DNA from: Brachypterus glaber
Taxonomy: Eukaryota > Arthropoda > Insecta > Coleoptera > Kateretidae
DNA length: 64,000 nt
NCBI GenBank assembly: GCA_958510825.1
Contig: OY294046.1
Span: 52,539,664 to 52,603,663 of the forward strand
Direction: 5' to 3'
Numbering within the stretch: position 1 is the stretch's first letter; each line of letters starts with the position of its first letter. Below are positions 44,041 to 55,559 of the stretch, piece by piece. The position numbers and the translations under genes are program-made. A model generated the notes under the pieces. That model saw nothing but the letters and a program-made list of their open reading frames with translations. It was not told where the DNA came from and did no database searches.

Positions 44041-45387
44041 CTATAATAATAATAATAATTTAACTTTATTTAGGAATTCCTAATATACAAAAAATATAAA
44101 ATTTACTACTTAATATAGTAATATTAATACTGAACAAACCTAACACTAAAATTAAATAAGGTACTTAAATATTGCACCTAGTACTTAATATACTTAAACT
44201 TAACACTAAAATTAACTAACATAGACTGTAGCTTGGTTTTTTAAATAGATAGAAAGCTATTTTTTAAATTGTCTTAAAGTATTTAAATTTTTAATTTCAA
44301 ATGGTAGAGAGTTATAAGCATTTAAGCCTTTAAAAAATATATTATTCATTGTTGATGCATATTTAGATTTACAAAGATAAAAGTTATTTCTTGTTCTTGT
44401 TGGATACTCATGCTCATTAAACATAATAAATTCATTAAAATATGAAGGACAAAGCCCATTTTTAATTTTAAAAACAAAAATCAAACTCATGTAAGTCAAT
44501 CTGTTTGAGACTGATAACCAATTTAGCACATTTAACATTAGGTTTATAGGCGTACGCCTATTACATTTAAGAATAGTACGGATACCACGATTCTGCAAAA
44601 CCTGCAGCTTACTCTGGCAATTTTTATTAAGTAAATATAAAATTAAAGAGCAGTAGTCAAAGTGTGGCTGAATAACGGCATTATAAATTTTAATAGCAGT
44701 ATGTGTTGATACATATGCACTGATCCTAGAGAAAAAGAATAACTTTTTTGAATTTTTTTTATGTATATAATTAAAATGGCTATAAAAAGACAGGTTATTA
44801 TCCACAATAACACCTAAATACTTAATTTCTGTTACAAAATCTAATGTTGAACCACCTATTTCCAGATTTATTGAGTATTTATAATTTGTTGTTATTATTA
44901 TAGCTTTTGTTTTAGAAAGATTTAGTTTTAATTTATTGGTAGCTAGATACATTTGTATTTTCAAAAGAAAATTATTCATTTTTTCAATAGCGTTATTTAA
45001 TGATTTATCACTTGTAGATAATAAAGAGTCATCGGCAATTAAATTTAAAAACTCCCATATTATAAAAAATACATCATTCAAGTATATTATAAATAAAAGT
45101 GGTCCCAAAACACTCCCCTGGGGTATGCCAAATTCATTTAAAATACATTCCGAAAATATTTCTTCAATTTTTACTCTTTGATATCGATTTGTTAAATAAT
45201 TAATAAACCAGTCCAACAAAATACCTTTTAAACCATATTTTTTTAATTTTTTTATTAATAATTTTCTATCAATAGCTTCGAAAGCTCGTTTTAAGTCAAG
45301 AAATACAGCCACGATATATTTTTCCTCATCTAAAAGCTCTTTCCACGTTGCAGCAGTTAATTGTAAAGCAGTTTCACACGAGAACTT
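44041..45387 (-). mobile_element. 5'-truncated LINE with intact 3' half of RT
   Basis: Tail (ATT)n on the minus strand at 44043-44059, 3' UTR of about 200 bp, then an uninterrupted RT frame. Similarity to RT ceases near 45387, where target-like AT-rich DNA starts. It is the best-preserved LINE in the window. Confidence 0.8.
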
Positions 45388-45393
45388 ACTTAC
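44257..45393 (-). CDS. LINE reverse transcriptase, palm to C-terminus (5'-truncated)
   Basis: RNA-directed DNA polymerase of a non-LTR retrotransposon, which copies element RNA at a nicked target. The frame is open from 45393. SCETALQLTAATWKELLDEE (from 45381) leads into motif A, VAVFLDLKRAFEAIDR. Counting from the GTG at 45312: motif B GIPQGSVLGP is at 62-71, motif C reads L-IADD-S at 91-96, motif D LNLSKTKAI at 130-138, KYLGV at 164-168, and the thumb motif YNAVIQPHFDYCS follows. Motif C normally has F or Y before ADD; Ile is unusual. Endonuclease, ORF1 and the RT N-terminus are missing, and there is no ATG start. No stops are present, so the copy is young or recently constrained. Confidence 0.8.
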   Translation of the reverse strand, partial: VSKFSCETALQLTAATWKELLDEEKYIVAVFLDLKRAFEAIDRKLLIKKLKKYGLKGILLDWFINYLTNRYQRVKIEEIFSECILNEFGIPQGSVLGPLLFIIYLNDVFFIIWEFLNLIADDSLLSTSDKSLNNAIEKMNNFLLKIQMYLATNKLKLNLSKTKAIIITTNYKYSINLEIGGSTLDFVTEIKYLGVIVDNNLSFYSHFNYIHKKNSKKLFFFSRISAYVSTHTAIKIYNAVIQPHFDYCSLILYLLNKNCQSKLQVLQNRGIRTILKCNRRTPINLMLNVLNWLSVSNRLTYMSLIFVFKIKNGLCPSYFNEFIMFNEHEYPTRTRNNFYLCKSKYASTMNNIFFKGLNAYNSLPFEIKNLNTLRQFKK

Positions 45394-45870
45394 TTAGATT
45401 TTCTTTTGAAAATGTTATTTACCTATATAATTTAAAATTAGTTTAATTTGAGTTTATGTATGATAAAATTAATTATTAAACAAAAATTGTTTGTTTTTGA
45501 CAAAAATTCCCATTTTTAACACTTTTTTGAACTCTAAAAAAAAATAAATAAAAAATATATAGAATTTTACGAATTTTAAAATAATGTATCACATAACCAT
45601 TAAAAAATATATTCCGCCTTGTAGCCCTGCTTCTATTGTGCCTCCTAAACATATCAAATATACACCATTTTGTGCTCCCTTTAAGCTCTTATTTATTTTG
45701 TTCAAAACTTTTTTTCATATATCTAGCAGTTATTAAAATATTAAGGATTGTCATAATAAATAGACCACCCTGTAAATACAATGGAGTTTTGACAGTGTTT
45801 TGTTTTTGAAATTAGGATCAGCGGTTCAGAGTTATTCGACATTTTTTTTTTTAATTGATATCCTTAATGA
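45394..45870. repeat. Family-F fragment and AT-rich sequence
   Basis: TAGAATTTTACGAATTTTAA followed by ATAATGTATCACATAACC (about 45558-45600) is a diverged inner arm of family F. Near 45765, ACCACCCTGTAAATACAATG looks like another element end. No gene. Confidence 0.45.
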
Positions 45871-45883
45871 AATTCAGCTCTAT

Positions 45884-46236
45884 AAGCATAGAATACCACA
45901 TTTGACCCATAAACGTATGAACTTTTTATATTATTTTTTGACGTTTTAGTAGAATTGATCCTTATGATAAAAGTAATTTTTCTTGAAAAAATTACGTTAA
46001 TCGGAATTTTCTTTCAGCATTTTTAGATTTTTTAAAACGTTTAACCCCACATAACTTTTTTGTTGCTGGGGGGATTACTTTCAAAAATCTTCCCCTCATA
46101 GAACTTGATTTTTCCTAAAAATTTAAATACGATCGGATTATTTTTTCTTGAGTTACCGTGCCTACAGACGGACATAGAATACGACATTTGACCCATAAAC
46201 GTATGAACTTTTTATATTATTTTTTGACGTTTTAGT
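45884..46236 (+). repeat. ~65-bp direct repeat around repeat T, copy 2
   Basis: CACATTTGACCCATAAACGT to TTTTTTGACGTTTTAGTAG at about 45888-45952 recurs at about 46172-46236 nearly unchanged. Between them 45975-46150 matches 26935-27130 (repeat T). Confidence 0.65.
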
Positions 46237-46910
46237 AGTTTTCATATTAATTTCTTCGACAACCAAAAATGTGAAAATCTAAAAATACAAATGATAAAAC
46301 TTCAAAAAACTACACAAAAAGTACCTATGGACACAGATCAAATCTTCAGTTCATCAAAGAATCAACGAACCTTTCAACTGAGGGGTGTTATTTAAACTTT
46401 CAAAAATACTGTAAAAAGTTATGACTTCAATGTGAGTAAAGTGTGGAAAATTTTACTTTACTCACTTTTACTGAATATAAAGGAAGCTAAAAAATATTTT
46501 ATAATATAAAAGAGAGTTTAAAGGGTTTTAAAATGAATCATTCCACTAAAAATATTCCATAAAGAATTTTTAATTCCGTTTTAGTTTTATTTATGGCCTA
46601 GTTATTTTCGTTCTATAAATAGAATTTAAAAACAAAAAATAAAAGCAATTGTTTTTTTTTCATAGAATTATTTTAATGAACCACTTGTCATAAAAAATGA
46701 ATTAATTAAAAACTTAAGAGTAAAAATCCTCACATATTAAAATTGTTGAGTAAGAATACGGTCTTTTGTCCTCTATCTTTTATTCTGAGTGTCTTTTGTA
46801 TTCTAGCCATTCATTTTTTTTTCTTTATTCTATTATGTTATAAGATATGGCTACTTTTACCAACTTGAAATTTCCAGATTACTTATTTCTTAATTCTGCC
46901 TGTGTCTTAA
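46237..46910. other. AT-rich sequence, nothing recognised
   Basis: No frame, array or inverted repeat is strong enough to report. Confidence 0.4.
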
Positions 46911-48037
46911 TTAACCACGGTGTTCTAGAACTTTTAAACTTCCATTTTTTTTTCTTTTTGGAATTTGTTATATGAGCTCTAATTAAAAAAATAAGACCAA
47001 AATTTTAAAAATCGTTAGAGCCGTTTTTAAAAAAAATGTGTTTTTTAGAAAATATCTCTGATATTTCTCGCTAACATACTCGGTTTGCCCTCGATGTCTC
47101 GGATTTTGACCAAACTTGGCATAATGGTACCTAAGCACTCCATCCAATTTTTTTTCAAAACGGTCCATCCGTTCACTATACTGGGTGTCTCACCAAGTTC
47201 TTGAAATAGCTTATCGCCGTTATTTGAAAAGGTATTAAAATTTGCAAAAAATAGTATTAAATCAAAGCAAAAGAAGATTTTAATGACTTATTCAAAACCG
47301 CCCCTTGCTTACCCACTCCCAGGAAACTACTCCCAACTTCTGTTTTTCAAATAGCACCCTCTAATTCTTATTAAAGACTATGAAAGTGCACTTTATTCTG
47401 AATTCAACCATTTATTATAAGAGATATAGCCCGTCTAAAACCTGGTGGGACATTATTATCACTAAATAATAATTACTAAATAATAATTATAATTGTTATT
47501 GGAAGAATAAGATACTATTTATAATACATGGCTTAATTCAAAATGAAATGTAATTTCATATTCTTATATAAAAATGGGGGTGGGAGATGTTATTTGAAAA
47601 TCAGAGGGTGGAGTGGTTACAAGGGAGTGAGTAAGAAATGGAGGGGGGGAAGTCAATAAAATCTTCTTTGGTTCCCATTTAACGCTATTTTTTACAAAAA
47701 AATTACCTTTTCAAATAACGGAGATATAACTTGTCAAGAACCTGGTTGGTGGGACACCCGGTATCGTGAACGGATGGACCGTTTTGAAAAAAATTTGGAC
47801 GGAGTACTTAGGTACATAGTGGTACCACTATGCCAAGTTCGGTCAAAATCCGAGATATCGAGGGCAAACCGAGATATTTTCTAAAAAACACATTTTTTTC
47901 AAAAACAGCTCTAACGATTTTTAAAATTTTGGTCTTTTTCGCCTTTTTTTAATTAGAGCTTTTATATCAAATTCCAAAAAGAAAAAAAAATGGAAGTTGT
48001 ATTGTCATTTAAAAGTTCTTCTAGAACACCGTGTAAC
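46911..48037. mobile_element. ~1.13-kb foldback element (family S)
   Basis: CACGGTGTTCTAGAACTTTT at the left pairs with the inverse of AAAAGTTCTTCTAGAACACC plus GTG at the right. The arms run ~420 bp through TAAAAATCGTTAGAGC, CGGTTTGCCCTCGATGTCTC, GGTCCATCCGTTCACTATAC and GGGTGTCTCACCAAGTTCTT. The centre (47330-47600) is AT-rich and unpaired. The 61-residue minus-strand frame is arm sequence. Confidence 0.85.
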
Positions 48038-49264
48038 TCTAAATGATAAATAGATGAAAATATAATATAATAAATATAATAGGGGGAAGGGGAGGGAGTC
48101 AGTATAGTTGCGACACTATTATGAGAAGGGAAAGGATGTGGGTCAAAAGCGATTAAAAAAAAGGCTTGACATACTTTATGGACGCCACATGGAACTTTTT
48201 TCTTATTTTTGAACGATACGAGTGATACTAAAAATTTGATTACCTACTAAAAAGTGATATATGGCCTTTTTTGTTTTTGAAGTGTAAGAAAATAGTTAAC
48301 AAAAGTGGTGCTTTGTCCAGAAAAGAACCATGTACCTATATCATTTACTAGGCTTTAAGCTTATTTTTAACATGAAAGGTCATATTTAATCCTGTGAAAT
48401 TTTCAATTTGGGATTTCAGAATTTTTTTATCAGCAGGCCTAGGTTCCTGACCTAGATGTCTAGGTTTAGATTTCTAGCTGCGTGGGAAGTGTAGAAAAAC
48501 CTTCTGGATGGACAGACAGACAGACAGGCAAAGACCTTATCGATTTTATTATATAGATAATTAAAATAACTAATAATTAAATGAATATAATAGTAAACAC
48601 CGTGTAGGTCAGGAATACAGATATACTTTAGTATAAATCAGTTTAAAAAAGTAGTAAAAGAGTGTTGGCAATATGCCACTGCATTTTAACAGCAGTGTAT
48701 CCGCAATATCGAACTTTAACCCTTTTAAAATAGTTTTAAAATAGTTTCGTTTTGGTGTCTGTTAAATTTAGACTTACTTTTTTGTTTTGTAGCCCAGGAG
48801 CTGGGTTGAAAGCATCTGTTAAAGGTAAAAAAAAAGATTTAAATATTTAAAGTACTATTTATATAATATGGTCTACTAAAAGTTTATGGAGAACCAATAA
48901 TTTTAAAAATCTGATATTTTGCACTTTGAGGTTTTTGAATATGGCCGATCGATTAAAAATATTTTCATACTTGTGCCACTTTTGTTTGTACCGGAAGTGG
49001 CACTTAACTTTGATTTTTTAAATAGAACACCCTATATATTTTTAAATTTTTAAAATTCGCATTAAATTTGCTTTATTTTGATGTGCAACACTTTATGTCT
49101 AGCTCTAGTAGTTTTTGAGTTATTCAAGTTTTTAGCGAAAAATTAACAAATTCAAGCATCCCTAAAAAAAATATTTGTCCTTGATTTCTTAAATTGGAGA
49201 AAAGTTGTTTTGTTGTTTACTTAATAATACCGAATTATCCTAAGCCGAAACAGAATCCAAAATT
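48038..49264. other. AT-rich sequence with small repeat words
   Basis: GGACAGACAGACAGACAGGC near 48512-48531 is a short (GACA)n run common next to insect repeats. A diverged foldback end may lie near 49000-49080. No gene was recognised. Confidence 0.35.
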
Positions 49265-49520
49265 TATACAGGGTGTCTCAGAAAGCAGGTCAAATCTAAC
49301 AAATTTAAAATAGCCATAACTCACTTTTTTTAAATACTATATATTTTTTTATTTATGTAAATAAATAATTTATAATATTTATTATATTATTTATATTAAA
49401 ACTAGTAACTAGAAACACAAATTGCTTATAAACTTCGCGAATTCCCGTGAAAAAGTTTAGAAACAAAAATTAAGTTTTTGTGCAGTAACTCGATTTCAAT
49501 TGTCCCACAAAAATAGTTAT
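49265..49520. repeat. Solo foldback end
   Basis: ACAGGGTGTCTCAGAAAGCA at 49268 is of the CAGGGTGT..type seen at other element ends. No partner end is identified before the next hairpin. Confidence 0.35.
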
Positions 49521-49620
49521 TTTCTTAACTAGTGTATTAAGTAGCATTTTATCCGTGCCTGACGGCCTCGTGGGCTGATATTCTTAAGTGGATAAAATCA
49601 CTTAATACACGAGTTGAGAA
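49521..49620. mobile_element. ~100-bp hairpin element
   Basis: TTCTTAACTAGTGTATTAAG and CATTTTATCC pair with GGATAAAATCACTTAATACA and CGAGTTGAGAA. The loop GTGCCTGACGGCCTCGTGGG is unusually GC-rich. The style resembles the hairpin module of family N. Confidence 0.6.
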
Positions 49621-50279
49621 TTTAATTTTATCCAACACTTTATTTTTAAATAAAAATCTATAATTTTGCGAAAAATTATGTCAAAAATATTAAGACGTGC
49701 TTCTATTTGTAGAATAGTTATAATACTTAATTAATAGGGTATGTAACTAATTTTGAGTGAGATCAAAAGCTGTACGTAACAGAGTGGGTGAAAAATTTTT
49801 CTAGTCACTAGTGGAAAAAAACTCACTTTTGACATTTAAAATAGTGCTCAAAACAAGTGTTTCTGTGAAGGTGTTGGATAAAAGTTTATTAAGCAAAATT
49901 AAACCAAATTAAATTATCTATAAAAAGGTTTTTTTTTCTTTGTAGAACTAATACTTTGGGCACATTGCAAAAAAAATTAATTGCAACTGCGCCGAAAATA
50001 TTGTTCCTGCGAAAAAAAAAATGTATAGTTAAAATTTTGAAATCTGCGCTTATCACCGGAGCTAGTTTAGACGTTTTAAAAAATGGGGCCTAGCCCCTGG
50101 ACTGTTGGTGCTTTTTACTTTATTTATTATAACGTGTATCCTTGACCTTTTATGCTAAAATCAAGGACAACCATGATAATATTAAATAGATATGTCTTAA
50201 GAATGTAGCAGTGCAGTTTGGATATTCATTATACAGGTATTTAGTTTTTATTACACTCTTTGCAGTCTCATGACTAGAA
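49621..50279. other. Nothing recognised
   Basis: A weak inverted pair (CCAACACTTTATTTTTAAAT near 49633, GTGTTGGATAAAAG near 49869) may extend the preceding hairpin into a larger element. No gene. Confidence 0.35.
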
Positions 50280-51115
50280 GAGTATTATAGGATAATTGCT
50301 TTCCCATTTTGAAAATTTTCAAAATTTCGGAAAGCCTTGTATTCGTGCAAAAATTTTCAATTTTTTTTTTTGTGTATTTTGGGTTTTATGACGTTTTATG
50401 TCGATCTAAATCAATTTCGAGCAAAAAAATTGTCGCTCGGTCGGTCGATCGGTCTGTCCGGGAAATCTTGTGGGCACGATAACTTAAGAACGCTTTAAGC
50501 TAGAGACTTGAAATTTGGCATACAGGTATGTTACCAAAAGTTCTCGCTCGGGATTGTTTTTGGTAAACATTGGGGTTCGGCAAGGGGGGCAAATGGGGAA
50601 AAATAATTTTTTTTTATAAAAATTTGAAAATTGCTATATATGGGTTTTCAAGGTTGCTGAAATTGAATCTGATAAAAAACTTGTCTAATTCCACCCCCGA
50701 GGTGAAATGAGGGGGTAAATATTTTTCAATATTATTAATATTTTCTTCAAAATTGGTATATAGGGGTTTTTGGGGTCGACGAATATGAATCTGATAATAG
50801 TTTTTTTCTAATTTCACCCCCTGAGGGGTGGGGGTAGTTTTAGTGGAAATTGGTGTATTGGGGTTTTTGAGGTTGCTGAATCTGATAATAATTTTTTTCT
50901 AAATCCACTCCCTGAGGAGTGGGGGGAAGTTTTCGTGAAAATTGTTATATTGGGGTTTTTGAAGTTGTTGAAAGTGAATCTGATTATAAAAAAAATCTAA
51001 CTTTAACCCTAAAGGGGCAGAGGGTAGTTTTCGTGAAAATTGGTATATTAAGGTTTTTATGGTTGCTGAAAGTGAATCTGATAATAAAAAATCCATTTTA
51101 CGGGCGGACGTGAAA
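50280..51115 (+). mobile_element. R element, copy 1 (plus orientation)
   Basis: The order is GCTTTCCCATTTTGAAAATT, ATGACGTTTTATGTCGATCT, a CGGTCGGTCGATCGGTC run, GGGAAATCTTGTGGGCACGA, AGAACGCTTTAAGCTAGAGA, TTGAAATTTGGCATACAGGT, then a tandem array (listed next). The order is mirrored at 55540-56650. No transposase or RT frame was found, and the element class is unknown to me. It is dispersed, with at least three further fragments in the window. Confidence 0.65.
50620..51100 (+). repeat. ~90-120-bp tandem array within R copy 1, five units
   Basis: Each unit has GGTTGCTGAAAGTGAATCTG, TAATAAAAAATCTAATTYCA-like text, CCCCTGAGGGGTGGGG and GTTTTCGTGAAAATTGGTAT. Anchors lie at about 50652, 50773, 50871, 50962 and 51061. 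Units are diverged. The frames on both strands here are array shadows. Confidence 0.75.
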
Positions 51116-51189
51116 AATGGGCAGCGTATTTTTCATAATAGTCAAAAACCCGCCCGAAAAAAAAATCTATATACATAAACATAGTATTT

Positions 51190-52134
51190 AATATAGATCA
51201 GAAAATATGACAAAAAGTTCTTATAAACATATGTCTAAAAATGCGTAGTAAGGAAGCTAAGCCCCTTTGAAAGCTAAAAAATTTGGTTTTTATTTAATAA
51301 CTCAGGGACCCTTTGAGATATAGCAACGAGGTTTTGCACGTGAACTAATCTTAATAAGACTCATCTTCCTATCTTATTTTTATGTACTTATTTTAACCAG
51401 GGGTGTGCGAAACGGGGGCCCCATCACTTTTTTGTCACAATTTTTTTTCTGTGTAACTTTTTTGTAATTTTATGTTTTTAGGTCAAAATACACAAAAAGT
51501 TATTTGTTGTAATACTGTAGAATTAACCTTTTTCGAGAAAGATGAATTTGAAGGTGAAATTTCACGATTCGAGGACAAAAATTTAACACTAAAATGTTGA
51601 AAACCGAAATTTAAATTATGCAAAAAGAATGTTCATCAAAAACTAAGAAAAAACCAGGTACTTCCAAAAATAAATCACAAGGGAGCTTCCTAAAAATGCA
51701 CCATTTTTAAAGGGTCATAGTAGCTTTGAAAGCGATTTTTCAACCTACATGTATATAAACTTTTTTTCTTAGTATTTGATATAGGATAACCCCACATCAT
51801 TGAAATTTTGGTTTGCAACATTTTAGTATTTAATTTTTGGTCCTCGAACCATGAAATTTCACCTTCAAATGAATTTTTCTCAAAAACGGTTAATCCTATA
51901 GTACTACGAAAAGAGTACCTTTTTTGTGTATTTTGACCTGAGGAATCAAAAACATCGTTGCTATATCTAGAGTTCCTCAGTTATTAAATAAAAACCAAAT
52001 TTTTTAGCCACTTTCAAAGGGGTTTAGCTCCGTAAAGACGCATTTTTAGACATATGCTTATAAGAATTTTAGTCATATTTTATGATGTAGAATTACCTCT
52101 TAAAATTTCGCAACATATTTCAAATACACCCTGT
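51190..52134. mobile_element. ~945-bp palindrome (family G2, copy 3)
   Basis: Same arms as 36479-37645: ATATGACAAAAAGTTCTTAT, ACATATGTCTAAAAATGCG, CAGGGGTGTGCGAAACGGG and GATTCGAGGACAAAAATT on the left, inverse text on the right ending TTTCAAATACACCCTG. The left terminus is eroded. It is more diverged than copies 1 and 2, and several blocks are deleted. Confidence 0.8.
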
Positions 52135-52647
52135 ATGCACTGCGAAAAGTTTTTTATAGAATGCGATGCATTATATATATTTTTTTTCTTAGCTTGTTTG
52201 TGATTATATTACTGACATACATGCATGCTAAACCATGAAAGATGGTTGCATAATAAAAGGTATCATGAAATTCCGTACTTTTATTTAATAGAATACTGCA
52301 ATGCCCTATATTAATAACCTGTATTGTTTTGTTTAGTTTAATTGTTATTGATTTGAATCTTTTAAACTTAACTTTATTATTTTTTATAAATACATATCAA
52401 ACTTTTTTCACACTGCTACTAACCTAACTTTGATAGCTTTTTTTCAAAAGCTTTAAATTTGTGAAAATTTTCCAACATTAAATAAAAATCTCAAAATCTT
52501 ACCGAAATTGGCATACCAGGAGTTCAAAAGTTACAAATTGATCATTTAGTTTTTCAATTTTTACCAAAAAATACAATGAAACTTAGGAAATTTTATCCTT
52601 GTTGACAGAACGGCTTTCTCGTTATAATTTCTTTCATATAATATGCC
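52135..52647. other. AT-rich sequence, nothing recognised
   Basis: No frame or repeat is supported. A minus-strand frame at 52561-52746 overlaps the next MITE and is a shadow. Confidence 0.4.
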
Positions 52648-52800
52648 CTTAGGGCATATCCACAGGCTTGCATAAAAACATAGTACATGACAATGCGATG
52701 CCGTGATTGGGTTGATGTGCCGCCATGTATCTTGTAACCCAATCACGGCATCGCATTCTTATGTTTTATGTTCTTATGCAAGCTTCTGGATAGGCTTTGA
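52648..52800. mobile_element. ~153-bp palindromic MITE (family B, copy 2)
   Basis: Inverse of 22691-22838. Ends TTAGGGCATATCCACAGGCT and AGCTTCTGGATAGGCTTTGA; inner stem GATGCCGTGATTGGGTT / AACCCAATCACGGCATCGCA. ATGCC stands on both sides (52643-52647, 52801-52805), a possible 5-bp duplication. Confidence 0.8.
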
Positions 52801-52849
52801 ATGCCACCATGTTTACATATAGCATTAACTCCCGTTATTTATAAATTCA

Positions 52850-53215
52850 GACAGCAATCTGTCTTTTTCTAACTGTCTTTTACCAAAACTACCCTCGCTG
52901 CTTACGAATTTTCACAAAAATTACCGCCCACCCCTCAAGACGTTGACTCAGGGGTGAAATTAGAAAAAAAATATATTATTAGATTCATATTCGTCAACCC
53001 CAAAAAATTTCAAGTCTCTAGTTTAAAGCGTTCTTAAGTTATCGTGCCCACCGACCGACCGACATTTTTTGTTTGCTTTAAATTGATTTATATCAACATA
53101 AAGCGTAAAAAACGCAAGAATACTCAAAACAAAAAAAAAATCGAAAATTTTTGCACGAATACAAGGCTTTCCGCTTTTCGTAATTTTGAAAATTTTCAAA
53201 ATGGGAAAGCAAAAT
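52850..53215 (-). repeat. R element, short copy 2 (minus orientation)
   Basis: Minus-strand order as in copy 1 but with only one tandem unit: CCGCCCACCCCTCAAGACG, TTCATATTCGTCAACCCCAA, GTCTCTAGTTTAAAGCGTTC, GACCGACCGACAT, AAAATTTTTGCACGAATACA, AGGCTTTCCGC. Confidence 0.65.
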
Positions 53216-53529
53216 ATAATTAATTTTTAAGGGTTAAAACAATGTCTCACACTTTAATTGTTATGCTCTGTGAGCAACCAAGGAGCCTATGAAAAGTACT
53301 AAAATTTAATTAAACGAAGACGTGACTCTCGATCGAATTTTCTTGATTTTTTAAATTACACTCTTGTCTCGTTTTTTCTCAAAACAGAGACCCTAATCGT
53401 AGCTTTCTTCCGCTAGATATGCAAATTCGACGTATCTGAGATCAGAGCCATAACTAGAGCTGTTTGCACCTGTGGCAGGTTATCACTTATCAAATATGAA
53501 ACAACTGAAATATTTAAAGTTTTTTATTA
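53216..53529. other. Nothing firm
   Basis: CAGAGCCATAACTAGAGCTG at 53444 resembles ends of some hAT-like insect repeats. No partner end was found. Confidence 0.3.
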
Positions 53530-54150
53530 TATTAAGCAAGGGCGTATCCAGGATTTTTTTTCGTGGGGGACTCAACACATTTTTTTCCAAATCTGGAAAA
53601 GAATTAAAATGGCGCAAAAATTTTTGCATATTTTTTTAAAATGGCCAATTAGGCCAAATTATACAGAAATTTTCTTAAATTAGTGAAAAAAAAATTTTAA
53701 ATAAAACTTAAGAAAGCCGTAACGACGAAGGCAATTTTTTTTACAATTGTGTTGGTCTAAAATTTTAAAACAGTGGTATAATTTAAAATTTCATACCAAT
53801 TCAAGAAAGTTCTAGCGAAACAGGCGATTTTTTTTTAATTTCATACTATATTTTAATTTTAAAAGTGTAACAGTTAAAAGTTTCACTTAAATGCAAGAAA
53901 GCTTTAGCGCCGAACGCGAAAATTTTTACAATTTTTACGTTTAATTTTTATAACCTTAAGAAAAACAAAAACTAAGAAAGCCCCAGCTCCGCAGGCAAAA
54001 TTTTTCGAAGCTTAAAGATCTATAGTTTATGGGGTCCACTTGGAAAAGGGCTTGAATATTTGCTGGTTTGGACCATCAGACCTCGGCCCCGGGGAAGTTT
54101 AAATAAAAAAATATATAAGAAAGCCCTAGCGCCTCAGGATACGGCCTAGA
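53530..54150. repeat. Element V with ~85-bp degenerate tandem units
   Basis: Begins AAGGGCGTATCCAGGATTTT. Then AGAAAGCCGTAACGACGAAG, AGAAAGTTCTAGCGAAACAG, AGAAAGCTTTAGCGCCGAAC, AGAAAGCCCCAGCTCCGCAG and AGAAAGCCCTAGCGCCTCAG occur at about 53712, 53803, 53894, 53975 and 54118. Similar words are inside the hAT-like element at 21702-22367. No coding frame; the right border is unclear. Confidence 0.5.
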
Positions 54151-54559
54151 GGTTAAGTAAACAAGGGAAAAGTAACAAAAATAAAAGCGCCTTCTGAATT
54201 GACATTATTAATAAACCATGAACAAAAAAAAACTATCAAGAGGTAGTTTAGGTAACACGACGATATGTATATATAAGAAATTAGGGCCCTTTCTGCATTA
54301 TTAAGGTTTAAAGCACAAATATTTTTTTGAATGTAGATTGAATTAACAATTCAAAGTCATTTTATCAGTTATCTGTCGAGATTAATTAAACCTGTGTTAA
54401 TTTTTTTCAACGGCTTATCAAGATTTTCCACACGCAAACCTAAACTCATTTTTAACCTGAAAAATATCTATAGGAAAGTTCCGAAATATCTTTTACTGAC
54501 CTATTTAAACATGCTTTTCTAATACCCTTACAGAAAATTCAATTTTACTTCCTTATTTC

Positions 54560-55022
54560 CGGATACAGAGTGGCACTTTTTCTCCTTAGAAAGAATAGTA
54601 TACTTTATCGATTTTACTCAAAAACGGTGCATCTTATCAAAGTTGAACAAGAGTACCTTTTTTTCGTGAAAAGCTTCCACATTTTAGAATTTCAAATCAA
54701 AATTGAAAAAAAAAATACATGTAAATAAGTGAGGGTCATTTTTAACCCCCACCCCCCAGTTTGACCCACCACTGGTGAAAATTTTGAGATAATTTTTACC
54801 CTATCTTATTGAGCATAAAAAAGTTGGTGGAGAATTTCATTATTTTATCTTGCACCGTTCCTGAGATAATAAATAAAAACCTTCTTTAGGGCCCCGACAT
54901 TGGAGGGCTGTAGCCCCGTCAATAAGCATTTTCGGACCCATGTCCATAGAAACTTTTTTTCTTATTTTCGTTAGAGGACTTGGCTCCCGAAGTTTCCAAA
55001 CGTTATTCCCTGGCAACCTGTA
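54560..55022. repeat. Diverged relative of the G2 palindrome
   Basis: The right part has GAGATAATAAATAAAAACCT, GGGCTGTAGCCCCGTCAATA, AGCATTTTCGGACCCATGTC and CATAGAAACTTTTTTTCTTA, echoing G2 right arms. The left part has ACGGTGCATCTTATCAAAGT followed by AGAGTACCTTTTTTTCGTG. Arms are barely pairable. Confidence 0.4.
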
Positions 55023-55539
55023 TATTTAACCTAATAAGAAAATTAACTTTTCCAACTCGAGAGACGCTATTTGAGGGAGTTGTAAATGTCATTTTCTTAT
55101 GAGGTTAGAAATGTATTTTATTTACAATCATATAAAACCAAGTATAAAACAAAAAATATTACCAAATTAATTACATTTAAACAAATTCTTATGTTGCTCT
55201 CATAATGAAAATCATGGCGCGCAAATTATGAGAATTAATCTAAAGTCAAAACAGGTTAGAAAAAAGCTCTTTTCTGTCCTTGGATACAAGAGATAACTTT
55301 TCTAACTTGTAACTAAGAACAATATATTATGCAACTTTTTATAATGCTCAAAAAGAACATTTTATGATTGTGAATAAAGTGCTCATCCATCAATTTTTTC
55401 TATTGGGAAAAAGGTATTTTTTTTCTCCCGCTCATCAATTTTTATTGTTGTTATTTTTTTTATCCCGTTTAGATAAAAAATGCTTTTTTATATATTTTTA
55501 ACAATATTAATTTTTTCTTGAGGATATTACAAAATACAC
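55023..55539. other. AT-rich sequence with a short inverted pair
   Basis: AACCTAATAAGAAAAT near 55026 and ATTTTCTTATGAGGTT near 55092 form a ~80-bp hairpin. Nothing else. Confidence 0.45.
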
Positions 55540-55559
55540 TGCCCAGTAAAAGAGCTTTC

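Noticed and set aside
44936..45181. 81-residue plus-strand ORF
   Set aside because: It is antisense to the LINE RT frame.
46983..47168. 61-residue minus-strand ORF
   Set aside because: It lies in the left arm of foldback S, and its inverse counterpart in the right arm is not kept open.
50614..51113. ORFs of 64-67 residues on both strands
   Set aside because: They are translations of the ~95-bp tandem array and change register between units. The same holds for 55469-55712.
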